Assembly (NCBI RefSeq): GCF_019175285.1
Contig: NC_056526.1
Location: 121,588,988 to 121,652,987, forward strand
DNA: 64,000 nucleotides
DNA from: Sceloporus undulatus
Lineage: Eukaryota; Chordata; Lepidosauria; Squamata; Phrynosomatidae
Direction of reading: 5' to 3'
The notes below the pieces were generated by a model. That model was not told where the DNA came from. It ran no database searches and saw only the letters and a program-made list of their open reading frames with translations. The number at the start of each line of letters is the position of its first letter. Position 1 is the stretch's first letter. Both the position numbers and the translations under genes were made by a program. Positions 59,301 to 64,000 of this stretch are shown here, in pieces.

Positions 59301-59573
59301 AAGAGATTATTATCCAAAATCATGGAGAAAATAGCCCACTTGATGGATCAATATTAAGGCATCTTTCTGTGTTGGATGCAAAGGATAAATGTACAAGCCA
59401 TGAAATGTCATTACCTTATTCTTCCATCATTATATGCTGGTGTCCCTGCAACAATTGATTTGATAAAAAATGGCCTGTTCCCACTGTTTTCTTCATAACC
59501 TCCCACAATACTGAAGCCAAGACTTCCTGCTGTATTTCTTCGTAATACAATGTCTTTGCAACTGTACAAATAC
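56245..59573 (-). CDS. LNX1: LNX1, ligand of Numb protein X1 (last two coding exons; gene continues past window)
   Basis: LNX1 is a RING-type E3 ubiquitin ligase with four PDZ domains that targets NUMB (family knowledge). Only the fourth PDZ domain and C-terminus are present here, in two exons that join in frame. Seen residues include [35 protein letters not shown] and the terminal [11 protein letters not shown]. The SLGFSIVGG stretch is the PDZ carboxylate-binding loop. Upstream exons lie beyond 64000. The gene converges on FIP1L1, matching the order recalled for human 4q12. The paralogue LNX2 is the alternative; the FIP1L1 neighbour and the C-terminus favour LNX1. Confidence 0.9.
57905..58205 (-). 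mobile_element. Third SINE family, fullest copy
   Basis: The plus strand starts with the tail TGTAAAGGTTTCCCCTTTGA, then GTCTAGTCGTGTCCGACTGT, which resembles a BovB-type LINE end. It ends with a reversed tRNA-like head (CTGCTGAGGCACTGCATCCC). It lies in the last LNX1 intron. Confidence 0.75.
58210..59414. other. LNX1 last intron, right part, unrecognised
   Basis: A 96-codon plus-strand frame at 58292-58582 and overlapping frames to 58898 show no family I can name. No terminal repeats seen. Confidence 0.35.
59415..59573 (-). CDS. LNX1: LNX1 penultimate coding exon (PDZ4 first half)
   Basis: The minus strand reads [20 protein letters not shown] then [20 protein letters not shown] and [12 protein letters not shown], between acceptor CTTCCTCAG and donor GTAATG. 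The border phase (2 nt) fits the single leading base of the terminal exon, restoring R-C-G-D. The intron between the two exons is 3.0 kb. Confidence 0.92.
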
Positions 59574-60249
59574 CTGAGGAAGGGAAATGGTTCAGTTTAT
59601 CAGTTGTACAATTAACTCAGAATCACATCAAACTATTTTCTTAGCTGCATCAGCCTGCAAAATTAACCTGTTGTATACGCTTGATCTATATTGTATATTC
59701 AAACTGTCCATTTCTGGTGGGTGCAGTGTTTCCACAGATTTACGAATGTTGCACAAATGAGATTAAACTCTGTAAAAGACTTTGTAAACCACCTTGGATC
59801 CCATTTTGGGAGAAAGGTGAGATAAGTGCAATAAATAAAGTGGGAGTTCTATTTGTATAAGTGCAGAGAAGACAATATAGAAACAAATGTTCCTGTGTGC
59901 TTAGAATGTTGTTTAGTAGCTGTGGTTATAAGATTATCTGAAAATTGAATAAGGGTGATCTGTTGAAATTATGTTGTATTTTAACCAGAATGGTAATTCT
60001 TACTGAATTCATGTTGCCAAAAGTTGCACTTCACAGGTTTATCAAAAGCTGTCATAGCAAATGAATCTAAATTGGATAGTTCACTATTTAATAAGAATAA
60101 TTCAGATTACAGTCCTAAAACAATGTTGTTTATAGTTCTACAGCAGTGGCACTAGTATTTCACGGAACACTTTTTCCTAATAAGGGTTCTTTGCCATTTG
60201 GAAACCGGTGGTACAATGTTACTTCCATACAGTTGGGCCAATAAACATT

Positions 60250-60468
60250 AGTCCAAAACACACTGAAGAAATAATCCAGTTTGAGACTGCTTTAATTGCC
60301 CTGGCTGAGTGCTAGAGAATCCTGGGAGTTGTAGTTTGTTGTGGTACCAGAGCTCTGACAGAGAAGGCTAAGTGTTTCACAAAATTACATTTCTCAGAAT
60401 TCCTTAGCATTGAGCCAGGGCAGTTAAAGTGGTCTCAAACTGAATTATTTTTGCAGTGTGTTTTCGAC
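60250..60468. mobile_element. Palindromic MITE
   Basis: GTCCAAAACACACTGAAGAA mirrors GCAGTGTGTTTTCGACC; CAGTTTGAGACTGCTTTAAT mirrors GTTAAAGTGGTCTCAAACTG. Centre AGAGCTCTGACAGAGAAGGC. Noncoding. Confidence 0.82.
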
Positions 60469-60469
60469 C

Positions 60470-62825
60470 ATTTCTCAGTCATTCAGACTTTAATTTTATA
60501 ACAATGCTGCAAGCACATTTCTAGTATCTCTACTACTGGTATCACAAACAGATAGGGATTTAAATTAGAAAGGTAATTTAAAAATTAACAGGTGTCTCTG
60601 TTTTATAAAGAATTAAGGGAACATGTTTTTGCTCTATTTCAACAGGGTTTTTATAGTAGTTCTTAGATGAGGCCCTTGGGAACTACAAATATTCACCTGC
60701 TGGCAAGATACAGGGTGTGTTGTGTGTGCAAATGTTAGCTGGTTCTAATGGCAAAAGCAGGTGCCTCCTGGCCCTTCCACACGCGGCCAGCTCTATTGCT
60801 TTGCCATCTGCCTCAAGCTTGTAGCATTCTGAATACCATTTTTCATATAGATGTAAACTCACCACAGGATTTAACAGTGCTTACCATGGTCATGGTCAAA
60901 TTTTGCTATTGTTGCTATTGCAAATAGCTATTGATAAGCGTCTAGAGTCAGTCAGGCAGATTGTATCAGCACCATTTTACAACATTCATTCTTAATTTAA
61001 AAATAAATAAATGGGGGGGGAGGGAGTTCCTAATACTAATACATAGCATTTAACCAGAGGACTGCATGTTTCCTATGCAATGCTAGATCATGGTTGGGTA
61101 ATTTCACAGGATCTAGAGCCAATGTTGCATTTCCATAACCCTCTGGGTTGCACCAGCCCTCCATATGTTAAAAAAATATTATCTAGCCACTTGTTCAGAA
61201 ATGGGGAAAGTGTATCAAAGTAGGGGCTATTTTTTTTTTACCCCAAATGGTCTGGAGGAGGGGGACAATATATCCAAGAAGGAGAGAATGAATTTAGTGC
61301 AAACTGCTTTTACGCTTTGAACTCAGCATCTGGAGGAAGGGAAGGACAATGGGAGAAAATGGGAGAAGGAAAGAGAAATTGACATTTTAAAGGCAGCTGA
61401 AAAAGTAGGGTAACAGGATTAATTGGACCTGATTCTACCAAACTGGGATAGCTGGAGGATATTACAATGTTCCACAGAGGATAAATGTGAATAAATTGCT
61501 CTTCATGGACCCAAGAGCATTGGGGGCAATTTCTGAAATTAATTTTGGGACTGGAGTATGGATGGAGGGATGGTCCTCCAACGTTCCCTGGAAGGGGCAA
61601 TGCAGTACCCTGTCCATTCCTGCACTAGATGAACCATCACATCAGTCATATGAGGCAATTGCCTGTGTTGCTACAATTGAGATGATGTGGAATTTCACAG
61701 TATGTCAACAAATGTAGCTTGAGCACTTAGAAGTACAGTTGTTTTCCAAATCTTACTGTCCTGATTGCTGTATTTTCTAAAATATTATCTTGATTTGTCC
61801 TTTGGTAAGCTGCACTTAGCATTCTATGATAAGGAGTAAAACACAAATGAAATGTTTGATCAAAGACATCCAAGGAGACAGCTGTGATGGTTTTACAGAA
61901 TGTGTGTCTGCGTATTTAAGGAGCACAGGAGGTTAAGACAGCAATTCCTTCTGGTTGGAGTAATTGCACCCAGAAATCCAGTTTGTAATTTGACATCCAT
62001 GTGATGAAGGTGGGTGGCTTGACCAAACTGTGATTACAGGAAAAGCAGGCAGGGATTTATGCTCAGTACTACTTTTCTTGGCTCCTCATAAAAAGCAAAT
62101 GGTAGCCCAGGTTAACTGCCTACAAACAGAAGCTATCTCAAAAGTTGAGGTGGGGCTGATTTGTTGTTGTTGTTTTTAATTGTAGATCAGAATTGTGTAT
62201 GCTCAGCACAGCAATACTATAGGTAGCTGCAGAGTGGCAACACTTCCAACGCTGGATGTTCCCATTGGATCTTTGCTGGCAAGGTGGAAGTGAAGGAGAA
62301 GCAGCCTGCTCTACAAATCCCCTCAGACTGAAATCAGTGGGAGGGAATTTATCTGTGCCAACTTTAGGGCTGGCATAGATCCGGGGCTGTTTATGGACAT
62401 GACTAGGCAGGGGCCAGGAAAGGCTATGGATCCACTCTCTCTCCTGATACATCCACTGCCACACTCCCACATTCTTCCCTCCCTTCCTTGATTTGAGGGA
62501 GGGACCATCCTCAGTGACTTCTGCTGAGGAGAAGGATTGCAAACTGGATCTCTCTCCCTCCCCTCCTTCTTCCTTCCTTTGGCTGATATATTTCTCAATC
62601 CTTGGAGAAGGAGAGTTAACATATCATTCTGGGATGCCCTCCTAGGGATGAACTAATATTCAAGATGTCACCTGGGACTGTGCAGTTTTTCTTTAAAAAA
62701 TATTATAAAATGTTGCCTTTGTTTCATCTAATTCTCTTTATCCCTCAAATGATTCAATTACTTAGCTTGTAAACTGGCCTGGATCCATGGGAGAGAGTCA
62801 GATATATATCTAATTAACAGGATAT
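60470..62825. other. LNX1 intron, no recognised features
   Basis: AT-rich with a G-run near 61014 and a CT-rich tract near 62550-62580. The frame at 62138-62542 (minus) has no recognisable motif. No LNX1 exon could be found here. Confidence 0.35.
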
Positions 62826-62832
62826 GGCAGAC

Positions 62833-63014
62833 CAGCCTGTGGGTCGTGAACCCTTTGGGGGTCGAATGACCCTTTCACAGGGTCACCTAAGGTCATCAGA
62901 AAACACATATTTTTGATGGTCTTGGGAACCAATTTTATGGTTGGGGGGGGGGGTCATCACAACGTGAGGAACTGTATCAAAGGGTTGCAGCATTAGGAAG
63001 GTTGAGAACCACTG
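62833..63014 (-). mobile_element. SPIN-type hAT nonautonomous element
   Basis: The minus strand begins CAGTGGTTCTCAACCTTCCT and AATGCTGCAACCCTTTGATA, and ends CCCAAAGGGTTCACGACCCA with CAGGCTG; these are the SPIN termini. Eight-base flanks TGGCAGAC and TGGTAGAC match at 7 of 8. The interior is internally deleted to 182 bp, and a G-run lies at 62943-62952. Confidence 0.85.
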
Positions 63015-63114
63015 TGGTAGACTAAAGTGAGCTAGTGAAACTCACAGTGAGCAACATAAATGATGTACCAATCAAAAAGGTTTCTTCTGTCTCATGGATG
63101 TCAATATCACATTA

Positions 63115-63476
63115 CAGTGGTCTCTCCACATTTGCACGGACCCCCGTGAATGGGGGAAAACCGCAAAAAACAAAACAAAACACTATTCTTTTTACCTAAG
63201 AGAACATCTTTCTGGAAATCTCCAGGTCCTCCAGTGCAACTCTATGCTCAACATCTGCCAGAAGTTGATCATAGAATCATGTGAAGGATCTACAAATGCC
63301 CAGAGAAGTGTTTTCTCTAGGAATATTGAGATTTTCCAGCACAAATCTATGGCCAACGTCCAGCAGAATTGCACTGGAGGACTTAAGAGTTAGAGATTCC
63401 TAGAGAGAACATGTTAATCAAAACCACAAGTAATCAAATCCACAAAAGTCAAAGCCGCAATGTGGAGGGCCAACTG
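63115..63476. mobile_element. Tc1/mariner-type MITE
   Basis: CAGTGGTCTCTCCACATTTG at the left and CAATGTGGAGGGCCAACTG at the right, flanked by TA. The arms contain inverted CTCCAGTGCAACTCTATGCT- and AATTGCACTGGAG-type segments. Confidence 0.82.
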
Positions 63477-64000
63477 TATTTCACTTAGTATTAGGAATCT
63501 TGGCAAGACCTCAAGTCCTTAAGATTCTTCTCCACTTGGCTTTTAATTCAGTATCAGCAACAACAAGGCAAGACAGGAGAGAGAGGGGTCTTTCCACTCC
63601 CTGGTCCTGCTAGTTAGGATCAGAAGCGGTTATATCATGAGCAAGGTCCAATGGGCCTTGAATTAGGCTCCAAATAAAACTGGCTATATTCCAAATTCAA
63701 ATTCAGTTCAATTACATGAGCCTGAATTAGTTTGCCTTGTCTCTAATTACAAGCTTCATTGTCTTTAATGAACTTCACAGCATGGTCTTGAGCATATGGG
63801 TGATTTAAAACCTTTTGAGCTTAGAGTTACGTAATTGAACTGGGGGCTACCCTGGGCCTTAATGGAAAGCTGAAGCCACATGGCGACTACCAGTGTACTT
63901 TCAAAACTATGTCAAAACAGAGTAACAATTAGGGCTTATTATGGTTTTGCATGACAGCTGTTGGTGCCAAACACTTGTACTAGAAGCATTGTCTTTCCCA

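Noticed and set aside
1-64000. CRISPR arrays, operons, bacterial promoters, and an endogenous retrovirus
   Set aside because: None seen. There is no direct-repeat/spacer pattern, the genes are spliced vertebrate genes, and no LTR pair or retroviral protein motif was recognised.

Overview
This is nuclear DNA of a vertebrate, most likely a squamate reptile and probably an iguanian lizard. The evidence is a set of spliced amniote genes with long introns, plus a repeat load typical of lizards: tRNA-derived SINEs of the Sauria type with BovB-like tails, 5S-rRNA-derived SINEs, CR1 and L2 LINEs, a SPIN hAT copy, and very many palindromic MITEs. The species cannot be fixed from the sequence alone.

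Layout. Bases 1-6600 are intergenic and packed with nested repeats. At 6600-7090 lies a GC-rich, CpG-rich promoter region. FIP1L1 (pre-mRNA 3'-end processing factor, CPSF subunit) then runs on the + strand from its start codon at 6842 to its stop codon at 54756. Eighteen coding exons were placed from splice sites and protein similarity. Together they give an unbroken 588-codon frame covering the acidic N-terminus, the conserved Fip1 core, two cassette exons known from human isoforms, the proline-rich segment and the Arg/Glu/Asp-rich C-terminus. The exon corresponding to human exon 2 (about 15 residues after WLYG) was not found; because it is a symmetric phase-1 exon, the frame survives without it. 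A polyadenylation signal follows 142 bases after the stop.

The last two coding exons of LNX1 (E3 ubiquitin ligase with PDZ domains) lie on the - strand at 56245-59573. They encode the fourth PDZ domain and the C-terminus; the rest of LNX1 is beyond the right edge. FIP1L1 and LNX1 converge tail to tail with 1,488 bases between their stop codons, the same order as in human 4q12 (recalled).

The FIP1L1 introns hold most of the mobile DNA: an L2-clade LINE with one long reverse transcriptase frame (43565-45445), a CR1-type LINE with a hydrolase-like ORF1 fragment (about 22480-24223), Tc1/mariner-type MITEs flanked by TA, hAT MITEs with recognisable 8-bp target duplications, Harbinger-like palindromes, and several two- to three-layer nested insertions from which insertion order can be read. 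No undescribed biological system was found. The most useful leads are the missing FIP1L1 exon, the cross-amniote DNA transposons (SPIN and a Tigger-like copy), the MITE-bracketed promoter, and the CpG-dense MITE carrying a YY1-type motif.
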